Shown piece by piece: positions 42,351-51,817 of a stretch of DNA of 64,000 nt; the stretch's first letter is position 1; each line of letters begins with the position of its first letter. The stretch is from Psychrobacter sp. UBA3483 (GTDB lineage Bacteria; Pseudomonadota; Gammaproteobacteria; Pseudomonadales; Moraxellaceae): contig NZ_DFQS01000003.1 of NCBI RefSeq assembly GCF_002377905.1, positions 1-64,000 of the forward strand, in the 5' to 3' direction. The translations under genes and the position numbers were made by a program. The notes under the pieces are model-generated. The model was not told the DNA's origin, did not search any database, and was given only the letters and a program-made list of their open reading frames with translations.

Positions 42351-42674
42351 ATGAAACACTCGCCTGAATTTACCGACATTATCTTGAGCCTAGATGAGCT
42401 TGTATCTGCTTGTGGACAAGAGCGCCAATGGGTCATCGAATTGCTTGAAGAAAATATTATCGAATATGATGTACCAGAGCGTCAGCAATTTACCGGTTAT
42501 CAGCTGACAACCGTACGCCGTGCCTCGCGCCTCAGCCGTGACTTTGAAGCCAGTGTGCCGGCAATTGGTTTGATACTGGAGTTACTAGATGAGGTTGAGC
42601 AGCTGCGTCAATTTAAGCGCCAGCTTGATATGCAGATGCCGGTGATTGAAATAGACGTCGAGCATTTAAAATAG
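42351..42674 (+). CDS. cbpM: CbpA modulator CbpM
   Basis: A 107-residue cytoplasmic protein that binds the J domain of CbpA and inhibits it. It is a small MerR-like helical protein: an N-terminal LDELVSACGQERQWVIELLEE near 13-33 (in part QERQWVIELLEE), then a wing-like segment YDVPERQQFTGYQ and a C-terminal helix ILELLDEVEQLRQFKRQLDM. The first ATG is preceded by GAGGA. It lies next to cbpA with the same orientation and is followed by a terminator at 42696. Length is normal for CbpM. Confidence 0.88.
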   Translation: MKHSPEFTDIILSLDELVSACGQERQWVIELLEENIIEYDVPERQQFTGYQLTTVRRASRLSRDFEASVPAIGLILELLDEVEQLRQFKRQLDMQMPVIEIDVEHLK

Positions 42675-42695
42675 CCAATGTCTTATCATTGTCCA

Positions 42696-42725
42696 TAAAA
42701 AAGAGTCTCTAAATGAGACCCTTTA
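42696..42725 (+). terminator. Terminator after cbpM
   Basis: AAGAGTCTC and GAGACCCTT pair with one mismatch around a short TAAAT loop. A-rich sequence before and CTTT after allow termination on either strand, so it may also serve sstT. Confidence 0.65.
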
Positions 42726-42790
42726 TACTATTAAAAATACCGCTTTAAAAATGACGGTTTTTAATTAAAACCAACGTCAATAATTAAAAA

Positions 42791-43993
42791 TTAACGCGCA
42801 TATTTTGGATCAGCGGCAGCGGTAAATAAGACGTCCGTTGACGAGTTTAAGGCAGTTTCAGCGGAATCTTGTACCACCCCGATGATAAAGCCAATTGCCA
42901 CCACTTGCATGGCGATGTCGTTTGGAATACTAAATAAGCTTGCCGCCAATGGAATTAACAGTAGAGAACCACCAGCCACACCAGAAGCGCCGCAAGCACT
43001 AATCGTTGCGACCAAACTTAGTAGTAGCGCTGACGCAAAGCTTACTTCGATACCAAGAGTATGCGCCGCTGCTAGCGTTAAGACGTTAATGGTAATCGCC
43101 GCGCCCGCCATATTGATGGTTGCGCCTAGCGGAATGGTGACTGAATAAGTGTCTTCGTGTAGACCCAATTTACGCGCAAGGTTCATATTAACCGGAATGT
43201 TAGCGGCTGATGAACGGGTAAAAAACGCAGTAATCCCTGATTCACGCAGGCAAGTAAACACCAGTGGGAAAGGGTTTTTACCCGTCTTAACTAAGACAAT
43301 AATAGGGTTGACCACCATCGCAATAAACAACATACAACCGACCAGTACCATCAAGATGCGCGCATAACCTGCTAGGGCGGCAAAGCCTGTCTCAGCGACG
43401 GTATTGGCAACCAAGCCTAAAATACCAAATGGCGCTAGCGCAATGACCCATTTGACCACTTGCGAGATGGCATCAGAAAAATCACTGACCACGGCGCGCG
43501 CGGTATCGCTGGCTTGACGTAGGGCAAAACCAATGATGATTGCCCACGCTAAAATACCAATATAATTGGCATCAGCGATGGCCTGCACAGGGTTGGCAAC
43601 CAAATTCATCAGCAGGTTGGTGAGTACTTCTTTAAGGTTAGCAGGTGGTACTTGCTCAATGGTGGCATTGACCAATATCAGCTCGGTTGGAAATAAGAAG
43701 CTTGCGCCAACGGCGGTCAGAGCTGCCAAAAAAGTGCCAAACATATACATAATCAGCACCGGTTTGACATACACCTCATTGCCACTGCGATGTTGGCTAA
43801 TCGCTGCCATGACCAAAATAAAGACCAATATCGGCGCGACCGCTTTTAGCGCCCCAACAAATAGCGTCCCTAATAGGCCCAGCGCAATACCGATATTTGG
43901 TGCCAGCCAGCCAATCAAAACGCCTAATATTAAACCGATAATAATAAGCGGTACCAGCCCTATACGCTGGTACATCGCAATCAATGAACGCAT
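42791..43993 (-). CDS. sstT: Serine/threonine:sodium symporter SstT
   Basis: A 400-residue inner-membrane symporter of the dicarboxylate/amino acid:cation (DAACS) family. About nine hydrophobic segments, re-entrant loops with serine-rich motif TRSSAANIPVNMNLARKLG near 275-293 (in part SSAANIPVNM), and SVTIPLGATINMAGAA near 302-317 are diagnostic. The C-terminal NTDVLFTAAADPKYAR is typical of SstT. It imports L-serine and L-threonine with Na+. GAGGG precedes the ATG. Monocistronic and convergent with cbpM. Confidence 0.92.
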   Translation of the reverse strand: MRSLIAMYQRIGLVPLIIIGLILGVLIGWLAPNIGIALGLLGTLFVGALKAVAPILVFILVMAAISQHRSGNEVYVKPVLIMYMFGTFLAALTAVGASFLFPTELILVNATIEQVPPANLKEVLTNLLMNLVANPVQAIADANYIGILAWAIIIGFALRQASDTARAVVSDFSDAISQVVKWVIALAPFGILGLVANTVAETGFAALAGYARILMVLVGCMLFIAMVVNPIIVLVKTGKNPFPLVFTCLRESGITAFFTRSSAANIPVNMNLARKLGLHEDTYSVTIPLGATINMAGAAITINVLTLAAAHTLGIEVSFASALLLSLVATISACGASGVAGGSLLLIPLAASLFSIPNDIAMQVVAIGFIIGVVQDSAETALNSSTDVLFTAAADPKYAR

Positions 43994-44189
43994 CTATACA
44001 CCCTCGACTTAGTCAATAAATATGAGATTTATTATAAAACGGAAAAGTAATCGAAGGATGGTAGCATTTTTTTAAGATAAACGCCTACCTTTAACCCATG
44101 CCTACCTAGGCACATAAGGTTAAGTAAAAGTGATTAATGAGAAAAAATGAAAGTGTTTTTTAGGACGAGAAATAAAAGGGTCTTATAGC

Positions 44190-44678
44190 TTAAACCTTAA
44201 AATGTGTCAGCTCGTAGCCCAATTGCTGATAAGTTTTATATTTACGCCGACCTTCTTGCGTACTCTCAAGGTCAGGTTTTATGAGCTCAAGCACCCGAGT
44301 AGGCTGGGCGTTATTGGTCGCTGCCATAAAATTATTGACAGGATGGATGGTGGTATTTAAGACAATGCCTTTAAAATCCGCTGGCATATAACTGCTAAGT
44401 AAAACAGGGGCTAATGGCTCACTATTATCTTGCACAGGTTTACTAGCATCTTTAGGCTCAGAAATAGTAGCGTGCAAAAGTCGCTGATGCGGTATAAAGC
44501 TTGCGGCATCATATGACCATAGTGCCTCATCAAGTGTCGATAGCAATTCATCATCTTTATCTATGAGAATCAACAGCGACTGAGCGCTTTTATTCAGCGC
44601 TGTTTGGGTCAATTGACAAATAAAGCCCAAGATATCTTGGGCTTTACTTTCACTTAAAATATAAAAACTGATGTTCAT
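44190..44678 (-). CDS. holC: DNA polymerase III chi subunit
   Basis: A 162-residue clamp-loader accessory subunit that links the replicase to single-strand binding protein. The family N-terminal strand-helix FYILSESKAQDILGFICQLTQTAL near 5-28 (in part FYILSESKAQDI) and the central LWSYDAASFIPH near 52-64 are visible. The later section with ANTIHPVN-like NTTIHPVNNFM is also typical. It lies 50 nt downstream of pepA on the same strand, the conserved pepA-holC order. Sequence divergence is high, as usual for HolC. Confidence 0.88.
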   Translation of the reverse strand: MNISFYILSESKAQDILGFICQLTQTALNKSAQSLLILIDKDDELLSTLDEALWSYDAASFIPHQRLLHATISEPKDASKPVQDNSEPLAPVLLSSYMPADFKGIVLNTTIHPVNNFMAATNNAQPTRVLELIKPDLESTQEGRRKYKTYQQLGYELTHFKV

Positions 44679-44728
44679 AAATTCATTTTCATAAATTGGT
44701 TTTTTACCGATAGATTATTGATAATGGA

Positions 44729-46381
44729 TTAGGCATTGTTTGCGCTGTTTTTAAGGTATTGCATAAATAGCGGAACAGGGCGACCAGTTGCTGCTTTGTC
44801 TTGACCAGAATTCCATGCCGTACCAGCGATATCCAAATGCGCCCATGCTTGACCTTCTTCAACGAAGCGCGATAAGAAACAAGCGGCTGTGATAGCCCCG
44901 CCACCTTTGCCACCGATGTTTTGCATATCAGCGATAGGCGAGTCAAGCTGTGTTTGATACTCATCATCTAACGGCATATGCCAGATTAAATCGCCCGATA
45001 AATGGCTGGCGTTTTCTAATTCAAATAACACGTCTTCGTCATTACTAAATACCGCTGAGCGCACGTGACCTAAGGCAACCACACAAGCGCCGGTCAACGT
45101 TGCCACATCTATAATGGCTTTTGGATTATAGCGCTGTACGTAGCATAACGTATCGGCCAACACCAAACGACCTTCGGCATCGGTATTTAAGATTTCAACC
45201 GATTTGCCGTTCATGGCTTTGACGATATCGCCTGGGCGCGTGGCCTCACCTGATGGCATGTTTTCCGCACAAGCTAAGGCACCAACAACGTTAATTGGTA
45301 GACGCGCTTCACATAAAGCTTTAATGGTACCGAGTACCGATGCTGAACCGCCCATATCAAATTTCATCTCATCCATCGCCGCACCGGGTTTGATTGAGAT
45401 ACCGCCTGAATCAAAGGTCACGCCCTTACCAACTAAGACGATAGGCGCGTCATTATTGACAGTTTTTACATCGCTGTTTTTGTCAGATTTTTTGCTGCCA
45501 GCTTTGGTCGGTAATTTATCCGCCAAGGCTTTTAGACCGCCCGTTACTTTTGCACCACTATTGGCAATTTTGCTAGCGCCGGCTTTAGCGCTAAAGTTAG
45601 ATTTACCGCGGTACTCTAACAATACCAATTTACCTTCTTTGGCAGAGCCTTGAGAAACCGCTAAGAAGCAGTTCATACCCAGCGCTGACATCTCATCTTC
45701 ACCTAAGACGGTGACTTTTAATAAGTCAGGATAAGCTTTAGCAAGCGCTTCGGCTTGTTCAGCCATGTAAGCTGGGAAGCAGATATTGCCCGGCTCATTG
45801 GCGACATCACGGGTTAGGCTTTGACCAGCGAATACCGCTTCGGCAAATGTTAACGCAGCTTCTAATGACTCGTCAGCCAATAAATAGATGTCGGTTAAAA
45901 CAGGCGTGCTTTGCTCAGATTTGTATTTATCAAAACGGTAGCTTGCTGCCAATAAATTAAGGGCAAACTGGCTGAAATGATTTTCTTCTAGAGCATCACC
46001 TAAAGCAACGGTAATAGAGTCAACACGTTTTTGCGTGCTTTGATAAATGGTATTGGCGATTTTTTGCAAACCGCTGTGACCAAGCTTATCAAGATTACCC
46101 ACACCGACGAGTAATAGCTGTACTGGGTTTTCTTTCGTGGTTTTCTTGTCGCCCGCTAAGGCATAATCTGCCACAGTTTCGCAAGCTTTACCGTTAAAAT
46201 GCGACACCTCAATTAATTGCTCAATCCGGCTTTGATAATCGCTCAATTGCGCTTCAGCTAAGATATTTTTCTTATCATCGATGAGCACCACCAAGCAGGC
46301 GGCATCTTTACTTTTGGCTTCTTTTTTAAGTATTTTTTGTGTATGCGTTTTTGGTAGCGTTTGGGTTAATTTAATATTCAT
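44729..46381 (-). CDS. pepA: Leucyl aminopeptidase PepA, with a large internal insert
   Basis: A 550-residue M17 dimetal aminopeptidase that releases N-terminal residues from peptides in the cytoplasm; E. coli PepA is about 503. The catalytic domain has GKGVTFDSGGISIKPG (about 318-333, with metal ligands K and D), NTDAEGRLVLAD (the signature near 397-408) and the R of the active site inside it. Between LLEYRG and APIVLVGKG is a Lys/Ala/Ser-rich insert of about 45-50 residues absent from most relatives. The start has AAGGA upstream. holC follows. Confidence 0.92.
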   Translation of the reverse strand: MNIKLTQTLPKTHTQKILKKEAKSKDAACLVVLIDDKKNILAEAQLSDYQSRIEQLIEVSHFNGKACETVADYALAGDKKTTKENPVQLLLVGVGNLDKLGHSGLQKIANTIYQSTQKRVDSITVALGDALEENHFSQFALNLLAASYRFDKYKSEQSTPVLTDIYLLADESLEAALTFAEAVFAGQSLTRDVANEPGNICFPAYMAEQAEALAKAYPDLLKVTVLGEDEMSALGMNCFLAVSQGSAKEGKLVLLEYRGKSNFSAKAGASKIANSGAKVTGGLKALADKLPTKAGSKKSDKNSDVKTVNNDAPIVLVGKGVTFDSGGISIKPGAAMDEMKFDMGGSASVLGTIKALCEARLPINVVGALACAENMPSGEATRPGDIVKAMNGKSVEILNTDAEGRLVLADTLCYVQRYNPKAIIDVATLTGACVVALGHVRSAVFSNDEDVLFELENASHLSGDLIWHMPLDDEYQTQLDSPIADMQNIGGKGGGAITAACFLSRFVEEGQAWAHLDIAGTAWNSGQDKAATGRPVPLFMQYLKNSANNA

Positions 46382-46877
46382 ATAATTATCCTTATTAGAG
46401 TTATGAAATTAGCGTTATGAAATTGGCATGATAACAACGACAGGTTTCATTTAAATTGCTGATACCTGTTCAAGCGCTATTATCTATTAGTGGATTTGTT
46501 AAAGCTTTAGACTTTATTAATGCTTAGAACTCACTAACCATCACCCTAGTGTAGCATATTGCACGCTAAGTGCGCAGTGAGCAAGTATTAGACATAAAGC
46601 AAGCCTATACTGCAAATACTTAATAGAGTTGCTCTGATATTAAGTGAGGCTTATAACTCATATACACTATACGCCTTTTTGGTTTTAGCTATTATCCACT
46701 AAATAATCTAGCGTTATAGCAAGATAGAGGCAATGTTTTCCAACACATTTCACAGCCATTTTTGAGCAAAATATGCTAGGATTAGCGGTTATCTTTATCG
46801 CTACTGTTTATAACATAGCGCCAGTCAAACGTCGCTAAATTGTGCGCATACCAACCTTTTTCTAAAGAGTGCCTATT
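46382..46877. other. Divergent intergenic region between pepA and lptF
   Basis: A 496-nt region with no credible gene. It holds promoters for both directions, as in other proteobacteria where pepA and lptFG diverge. No repeat or clear promoter pair was recognised. Confidence 0.5.
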
Positions 46878-48185
46878 GTGATATTACGCCGCTATATGAC
46901 TCAACAAGTTGCCTCAACGACCGCCTTGGTCTTGGGGTTTTTAGTGGTGATGATGCTCGGCGGCCGCTTAATCCGTTACTTTGGCATTGCTGCAGAAGGC
47001 AATCTGGACATCAGCCTATTATTTACCATCATTGGTTATAACTTGCCTTACTTTTTAGAGCTAATCCTGCCACTGGCATTTTTTATCGCGCTGATGTTGG
47101 TATTTGGGCGCTTATACGTCGACCAAGAGATGGCGGTGATTAATGCCAGCGGCGTGTCGCGTGGTAAGCTTGGACGTTTGATGACGCCGCTGATATTGGC
47201 ATTATTTGTTGGGGAAGCGGCTTTATCTATCGTTGGTAAACCGTGGGGCGTACGCTCATCGGAAAGTGTTTGGCAGCAGCAAGCGTTGACCAGCGCTTTT
47301 GATTTGATTCGTCCCAATCAGTTTATCAGTAGTGGTAATTATCATTTGTATGTCGGCAGCTTGAGTGATGATAAAAAACAATTGCAAGATGTGATATTGA
47401 TTCAATCTGAGCCTAAGCCTAAAGGCAGTGCGGCAAAAAATGCGGCCGTTGATGTCAATAACAATATCGACCCAGAAACCGCTGAGCAACTCAATATCCC
47501 AGAGCTGCCAAAAGCCCTTATAGGCAAGAATAGTATCAGTAAAGATACCATTACCCTTGCCAAACGCGCTCAGCAAGTAGATACCGGCAGTAGCGGCGTC
47601 ACCCAATTGGATTTATTCCAAGGTCGCCGCTATGAAGTCGGCGCAGGCAGCCTAAAATACAACCAAGTGGGCTTTGATCGTTACCGTATTACTTTGACCG
47701 AATCCTCCAAAGAAGTCATCACCGAAGCCAATATTGAAACCCAAGCGATTGGTCCATTATGGCAAGCCGCAACGGGCAGTACAGCAGTGAATAGTGAAAA
47801 TGCACTTCGAGCGGCGCAAGGGGAGCTTGGCTATCGTCTGGCTTTGCCTTGGCTGATGATTATCGCACCGATGCTCGCCGTGCCACTGGCGCAAGTACGT
47901 CCGCGTCAAGGTCGCTGGTTGCGCTTGTTCCCATCGATTTTATTATTTGTCAGCTGTGCATTGGGTATTATTTCTCTCAAAAATGCGGTGAGTAAAGGCA
48001 GTGTTAGCGTTTGGGCGTATGCATGGTTGGTATTAGGCTTTATGGCATTGGCGCTTTATATGAATTGGGGCAGCCGCGTCCAACATCGTTTGCGCTTTCG
48101 CAAACCAGATGAGCTGTTAACCGTCAGCGAGCATCAAGGCAATATTGACCATAAAAGCAATGGCTCACAAGGAGGACAATCCTAA
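46878..48185 (+). CDS. lptF: LPS export ABC transporter permease LptF
   Basis: A permease of the LptB2FG complex that extracts LPS from the inner membrane. About 435 residues from the GTG start giving (M)ILRRYMTQQV, with AAAGAG 8 nt upstream; a GTG three codons earlier is possible. Three N-terminal transmembrane helices (near 15-120), a periplasmic beta-jellyroll domain (about 135-310) and three C-terminal helices fit the family. The periplasmic loop has an extra polar stretch (around 185-215). It overlaps lptG by one base. Confidence 0.92.
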   Translation: MILRRYMTQQVASTTALVLGFLVVMMLGGRLIRYFGIAAEGNLDISLLFTIIGYNLPYFLELILPLAFFIALMLVFGRLYVDQEMAVINASGVSRGKLGRLMTPLILALFVGEAALSIVGKPWGVRSSESVWQQQALTSAFDLIRPNQFISSGNYHLYVGSLSDDKKQLQDVILIQSEPKPKGSAAKNAAVDVNNNIDPETAEQLNIPELPKALIGKNSISKDTITLAKRAQQVDTGSSGVTQLDLFQGRRYEVGAGSLKYNQVGFDRYRITLTESSKEVITEANIETQAIGPLWQAATGSTAVNSENALRAAQGELGYRLALPWLMIIAPMLAVPLAQVRPRQGRWLRLFPSILLFVSCALGIISLKNAVSKGSVSVWAYAWLVLGFMALALYMNWGSRVQHRLRFRKPDELLTVSEHQGNIDHKSNGSQGGQS

Positions 48186-49426
48186 TGAGCGCTTTATTCT
48201 CTAAATCATCATCGTCTAATTCATCAAAGCCAAATTCGCCAAGCCATAAGCTAAAACTTGCGCCAAAACCAACCAATCTAAAAGTGCTCAGCCGTTACGT
48301 TAAACTAAACGCTTTGCTTGCCATCATCGGCGCGGTTATAGGCTTGTGGGCATTGCAGCTGGTATTTTCTTATTTGTCTGAGTTAGATTCGTTAGATGAT
48401 AACTATACGATGGGCGAGGCGATTAAATATATCTTTTATCGCTCGCCGTACTTCTTAGAGCAGTTTATCCCAACGGGCGCGTTACTTGGCGCCGTGGTCG
48501 GTTTGGGTTTACTTGCCAATAAAAGCGAGCTGGTCGTCATGCGCGCCGCTGGCGTCAGTGTTTATCGTATCGTCGGTTGGGTGTTGCAGCCTGCCTTGAT
48601 TTTTGTGCTATTGGCATTGGTGATTAATCAGTTTGTCCTGCCGTATTCGAATCAATTGGCGCAAGAGATTAACGATCAAGACAATAGCTCGCTTGTCACC
48701 TCGGTACGTGGTTATTGGACGGTGCAACCACGCTTTGAGAGTACAAAAGACGGCAGTGCTAAGCCAGATGGCAGCGATATTTTGTATATCGATTATGCCG
48801 ATGTGCAAGGCAATATCGGCGAAGTTAAACGCTGGCATTTGGATAATAATGGCAATCTGCAAACTGCCATTCATGCTGAGGGCGGCAAATATATCGGCCG
48901 CGAAGCGATAGATACTAATAGCAGCAAACCGAGCGAGCAATATCGCTACGAGTGGCAGTTGAATAATATGACCAAGCTGATGATTGGTCAGGGCTTTGAG
49001 AGTAGCCAAGCTATTGCACCGTCAGATACCTTGAGTTTGCCTTTTGCCCCTGAGTCGGTGTATTTACTCACTCGTAAAGCCGAAGATTTGTCATTGACTC
49101 AGTTATATGAGCATCGTCAATTTATGCGCAGGCAGGGCACGCGCTCGTTGAGTCATGAGTTGGCATTTTGGCAAAAGCTGCTCTCACCGTTATCGATTTT
49201 ATCGCTGGTGATTGTTGCCTGTTCATTCGTCTTTGGCTCACTACGCACGCATAGCTTGGGCTTACGCATCGTGGTGGCATTACTATTTGGCTTGTTATTT
49301 AGTTACGTGCAAGACTTGGTTGGCTTTGTTGCACTCGCGACTGGATTTTCGCCGTTATTAATGGTGCTATTACCGATTATAGCCAGTGCGATGTTGGGTG
49401 GATATTTGCTGAAACGGCAAATGTAA
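48185..49426 (+). CDS. lptG: LPS export ABC transporter permease LptG
   Basis: Partner of LptF in the LptB2FG extractor. 413 residues. The N terminus has a Ser/Pro/Lys-rich extension of about 35 residues before LKVLSRYVKLNALLAIIG, where the first transmembrane helix starts. The PTGALLGAVVGLGLLANKSELVVMRAAGVSVYRI region (seen in part as ELVVMRAAGVSVYRI) is the conserved LptG coupling segment. A periplasmic jellyroll and three C-terminal helices follow. The strong AGGAGGA site lies before the ATG, which overlaps the lptF stop. Confidence 0.92.
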   Translation: MSALFSKSSSSNSSKPNSPSHKLKLAPKPTNLKVLSRYVKLNALLAIIGAVIGLWALQLVFSYLSELDSLDDNYTMGEAIKYIFYRSPYFLEQFIPTGALLGAVVGLGLLANKSELVVMRAAGVSVYRIVGWVLQPALIFVLLALVINQFVLPYSNQLAQEINDQDNSSLVTSVRGYWTVQPRFESTKDGSAKPDGSDILYIDYADVQGNIGEVKRWHLDNNGNLQTAIHAEGGKYIGREAIDTNSSKPSEQYRYEWQLNNMTKLMIGQGFESSQAIAPSDTLSLPFAPESVYLLTRKAEDLSLTQLYEHRQFMRRQGTRSLSHELAFWQKLLSPLSILSLVIVACSFVFGSLRTHSLGLRIVVALLFGLLFSYVQDLVGFVALATGFSPLLMVLLPIIASAMLGGYLLKRQM

Positions 49427-49470
49427 CCTTAAAAATGTAATTGTAAAAATATAGCTCTAAAAGTTTAGGT

Positions 49471-49513
49471 AAAAAAATCCCGCTAACATGATAATGTGTT
49501 AGCGGGATTTTTT
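49471..49513. terminator. Bidirectional terminator between lptG and the methyltransferase gene
   Basis: AAAAAAATCCCGCTAACA and TGTTAGCGGGATTTTTT form a stem of about 17 bp with a small loop. T runs on both strands serve the two convergent genes. Confidence 0.92.
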
Positions 49514-49537
49514 GTGCAGCTTTTAAGCTGCTTAAGC

Positions 49538-50146
49538 TTAGTCTTTGGTCGCCATGGTAATGGTATAGGTTTTACCTTGTTTAACCTTTTCGCTATTGCC
49601 AAATACTTCGGTAAATGAGCGCTTCATAAACTGACGTAGGCCATTAATGGTCACCACATAAAAACGCCCACCTTGACGCATACGTGCATAGGCATCAAGG
49701 AAATACAGATAATGCTGCTCTTTACCTACTTTGGCCGGCAAGTTCGACATCACAAGGCTAAAGTCTTTATCCTTTGCCACATGATTAAAGCCGTTAGACA
49801 AATGCACATCGACATTTTTTAGACCGTTTTTCTCGCAATTACGGCGCGCATATTCTACCGCCATAAAATCTTTATCAATCAAGGTATGCAGACCATTCGG
49901 GCATTCACGCGCCGCCGTCATACCAAGCACGCCATAGCCACAGCCCAAATCTATCGAATCATCATCCGCTTGAAAATCCACATAATCAAGCAGCATCAAA
50001 CTACCATCATCGAGCTTTTGCGGTGAAAAAATACCCCACGTGGTCGCAAAATCAAACGGCTTGCCCAGCACATCTTGACGAAAATGAATGTCTTCACGCC
50101 AGTGTTCGGCATTTTTTAGTAGGTCAGCAGGGGGTCTATGGCTCAT
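49538..50146 (-). CDS. Class I SAM-dependent methyltransferase, RsmC-like
   Basis: A 202-residue single-domain methyltransferase of the MTS family (small-molecule or rRNA guanine-N2 type). SAM-binding motif I is IDLGCGYGVLGM near 63-74. Motif IV, SNLPAKVG near 133-140, replaces the more usual NPPF with NLPA, as in many short RsmC/RlmG-like relatives. The N terminus contains TWGIFSPQKLDDGS, similar to the GVFS segment in RsmC. Likely substrate is rRNA or a ribosomal protein; not determined. Confidence 0.75.
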   Translation of the reverse strand: MSHRPPADLLKNAEHWREDIHFRQDVLGKPFDFATTWGIFSPQKLDDGSLMLLDYVDFQADDDSIDLGCGYGVLGMTAARECPNGLHTLIDKDFMAVEYARRNCEKNGLKNVDVHLSNGFNHVAKDKDFSLVMSNLPAKVGKEQHYLYFLDAYARMRQGGRFYVVTINGLRQFMKRSFTEVFGNSEKVKQGKTYTITMATKD

Positions 50147-50457
50147 GGAATTCTCGGATTATTTAATAAATAGAAGGTTAATATACTATGGCAGGTATTG
50201 TAACGAGAAAAGGGCAGGTTTGCAGCATCCTATTAATAGAATTGTATGGTGGGGAGTTGTTATTGCAAAAATTGTGATGGGAGTCAATCTTGCTATCCGC
50301 TACTATCAGGACTAAACCGCGCCGCAAGGCGACTGTTATATGATTGCGAATATATGATTGCGTCATTTGAAGATGGGTAGGGTGTGGCATGCGCACCTGA
50401 ATCAAAATGATGTCTAAAATTGGTGCGCGAGGTGCACCCTACATCTTTATCTAACCC
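50147..50457. other. Intergenic region with a long inverted-repeat element
   Basis: A 311-nt region without a supportable gene. Its right third carries the inverted-repeat element at 50377-50442. The rest shows AT-rich promoter-like sequence upstream of the methyltransferase gene. Confidence 0.5.
50377..50442. repeat. REP-like interrupted inverted repeat
   Basis: Outer arms GTAGGGTG (50377-50384) and CACCCTAC (50435-50442) and inner arms GCGCACC (50391-50397) and GGTGCGC (50422-50428) pair with each other. A 24-nt central loop and 6-nt internal bulges lie between. The GTAGGGTG...GCGCACC composition resembles dispersed intergenic repeats of proteobacteria. The transcript would fold as a two-stage stem. 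Not linked to a T run, so not an ordinary terminator. Confidence 0.65.
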
Positions 50458-50796
50458 CTATTTCCCCAACCGCTTCTTTAATAAATGATCAAATATAAAC
50501 GGACCAAATGGCAAAAACGAGCCAAGCACACCTGCAGGCATTGCCCATAGCGGCATTTTTATTTTGTTAGTTGCAATCAGTAGCATCAAAATATAGGCGA
50601 TAAACAATCCCCCATGCGCCATACCGACATATTTCACTGCTTCAGGAATACCTAACATGTATTTTAGTGGCATGGCGACACCAAGTAATACTAAAAAAGA
50701 AGCGCCTTCCAAGTAACCCATGATGGTAAGGTTTTTGAGGGCAGAATTTTGCCCTTTTGTTAGGGTAGGCAAAGTAGATGGCTGAGCTTGCAACAC
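50458..50796 (-). CDS. DUF3817 membrane protein
   Basis: A 112-residue protein with three or four hydrophobic segments. The motif GYLEGASFLVLLGVAMPLKYM near 32-52 (in part EGASFLVLLGVAMPLKY) and the following VKYVGMAHGGLFIAYIL are diagnostic for DUF3817. The C terminus PFGPFIFDHLLKKRL is also typical. Inner membrane, function unknown. It lies 44 nt downstream of xerD on the same strand and may be cotranscribed. Confidence 0.8.
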   Translation of the reverse strand: MLQAQPSTLPTLTKGQNSALKNLTIMGYLEGASFLVLLGVAMPLKYMLGIPEAVKYVGMAHGGLFIAYILMLLIATNKIKMPLWAMPAGVLGSFLPFGPFIFDHLLKKRLGK

Positions 50797-50840
50797 GTTA
50801 TATTCCTTTTACAATCATCAATAAATCTTTAATTTCAATT

Positions 50841-51779
50841 TTAACCGCGCGGATGATGCTCGGCATGCAACTTCTGCAATCTCGCCGTCGCCACATGGGT
50901 ATAAATCTGTGTCGTTGATAAATCACTGTGCCCCAATAATAATTGCACGCTACGTAAGTCTGCGCCGTGATTTAATAAATGCGTAGCAAAGGCGTGACGT
51001 AAGGTATGCGGTGATAATTCTTTATCAATGCTGGCGATTTTGGCGTATTTCTTTAATAGATACCAAAAGTTCTGCCTTGTCATATAGCCGCCTTGCGCGG
51101 TCAAGAACACCGCTTGGCAATTACCCGATTTCAAATGCGCAATTAAGTCGCCACGAGCATGCGTTAGATAATCTTCTAGCGCCTCTGCTGCATATTCGCC
51201 GAGTGGCACTAAGCGGGTTTTATTCCCTTTACCGGTAATTTGTAGCCAACCAGAGTTTAGGTTCACTTGCTCAAGCGATAGGTTAATCAACTCACTGACG
51301 CGCAGACCGCACGCATAGAGCACCTCTAACATGGCTTTATCACGTAGACCGAGCGCTGTGCTGCTATCAGGTGCCGCCAATAGGTTATCGACATCTGCCT
51401 CGCTCAAATCCTTTGGCAGTGGACGACCTAATTTGGGGCTTTTGATACGCTCGCACGGATTGTCCTCGCGCAGATTACTAGCAATCATCCATAGATAGAA
51501 CTGGCGCAAGCTTGACAGCATGCGTGCTTGCGTGCGTGGGGTTTTGCCGTCTTGGGTAAGAGTAGATAGACAGTGCAGAACGTCTTCAGGCTGCCATTTC
51601 GTCAGCGCAATAGGATTGGTCAACTCGCAAGAACGTAAATCGCGCACATAAGCGTTACGCGTCCGCGTCGCAAGTCCACGGGCAAGCATCGCTTGTCGAA
51701 ACTCAGTGATATAAGTAGGTTCATCATCAACGGCTAGCGCTTTAGGTTGGCGCTGTTGCACAGCACGGTCGCGGCTCAT
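50841..51779 (-). CDS. xerD: Tyrosine recombinase XerD
   Basis: A site-specific recombinase that resolves chromosome dimers at dif with XerC. 312 residues. A core-binding SAM-like domain covers about 25-110. The catalytic residues are visible: R in ACGLRVSELINL near 155, K in GKGNKTRLVPL near 185, HxxR in SPHTLRHAFATHLL near 255, H in LLGHSDLS near 280 and the nucleophile Y in STTQIYTHV near 289. The C terminus HAEHHPRG matches the XerD pattern. XerC is not in the window. The first 20 residues are a polar extension. Confidence 0.9.
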   Translation of the reverse strand: MSRDRAVQQRQPKALAVDDEPTYITEFRQAMLARGLATRTRNAYVRDLRSCELTNPIALTKWQPEDVLHCLSTLTQDGKTPRTQARMLSSLRQFYLWMIASNLREDNPCERIKSPKLGRPLPKDLSEADVDNLLAAPDSSTALGLRDKAMLEVLYACGLRVSELINLSLEQVNLNSGWLQITGKGNKTRLVPLGEYAAEALEDYLTHARGDLIAHLKSGNCQAVFLTAQGGYMTRQNFWYLLKKYAKIASIDKELSPHTLRHAFATHLLNHGADLRSVQLLLGHSDLSTTQIYTHVATARLQKLHAEHHPRG

Positions 51780-51817
51780 AATTTGATACTCAATGATTAA
51801 TTATCAATTATTAAAGT

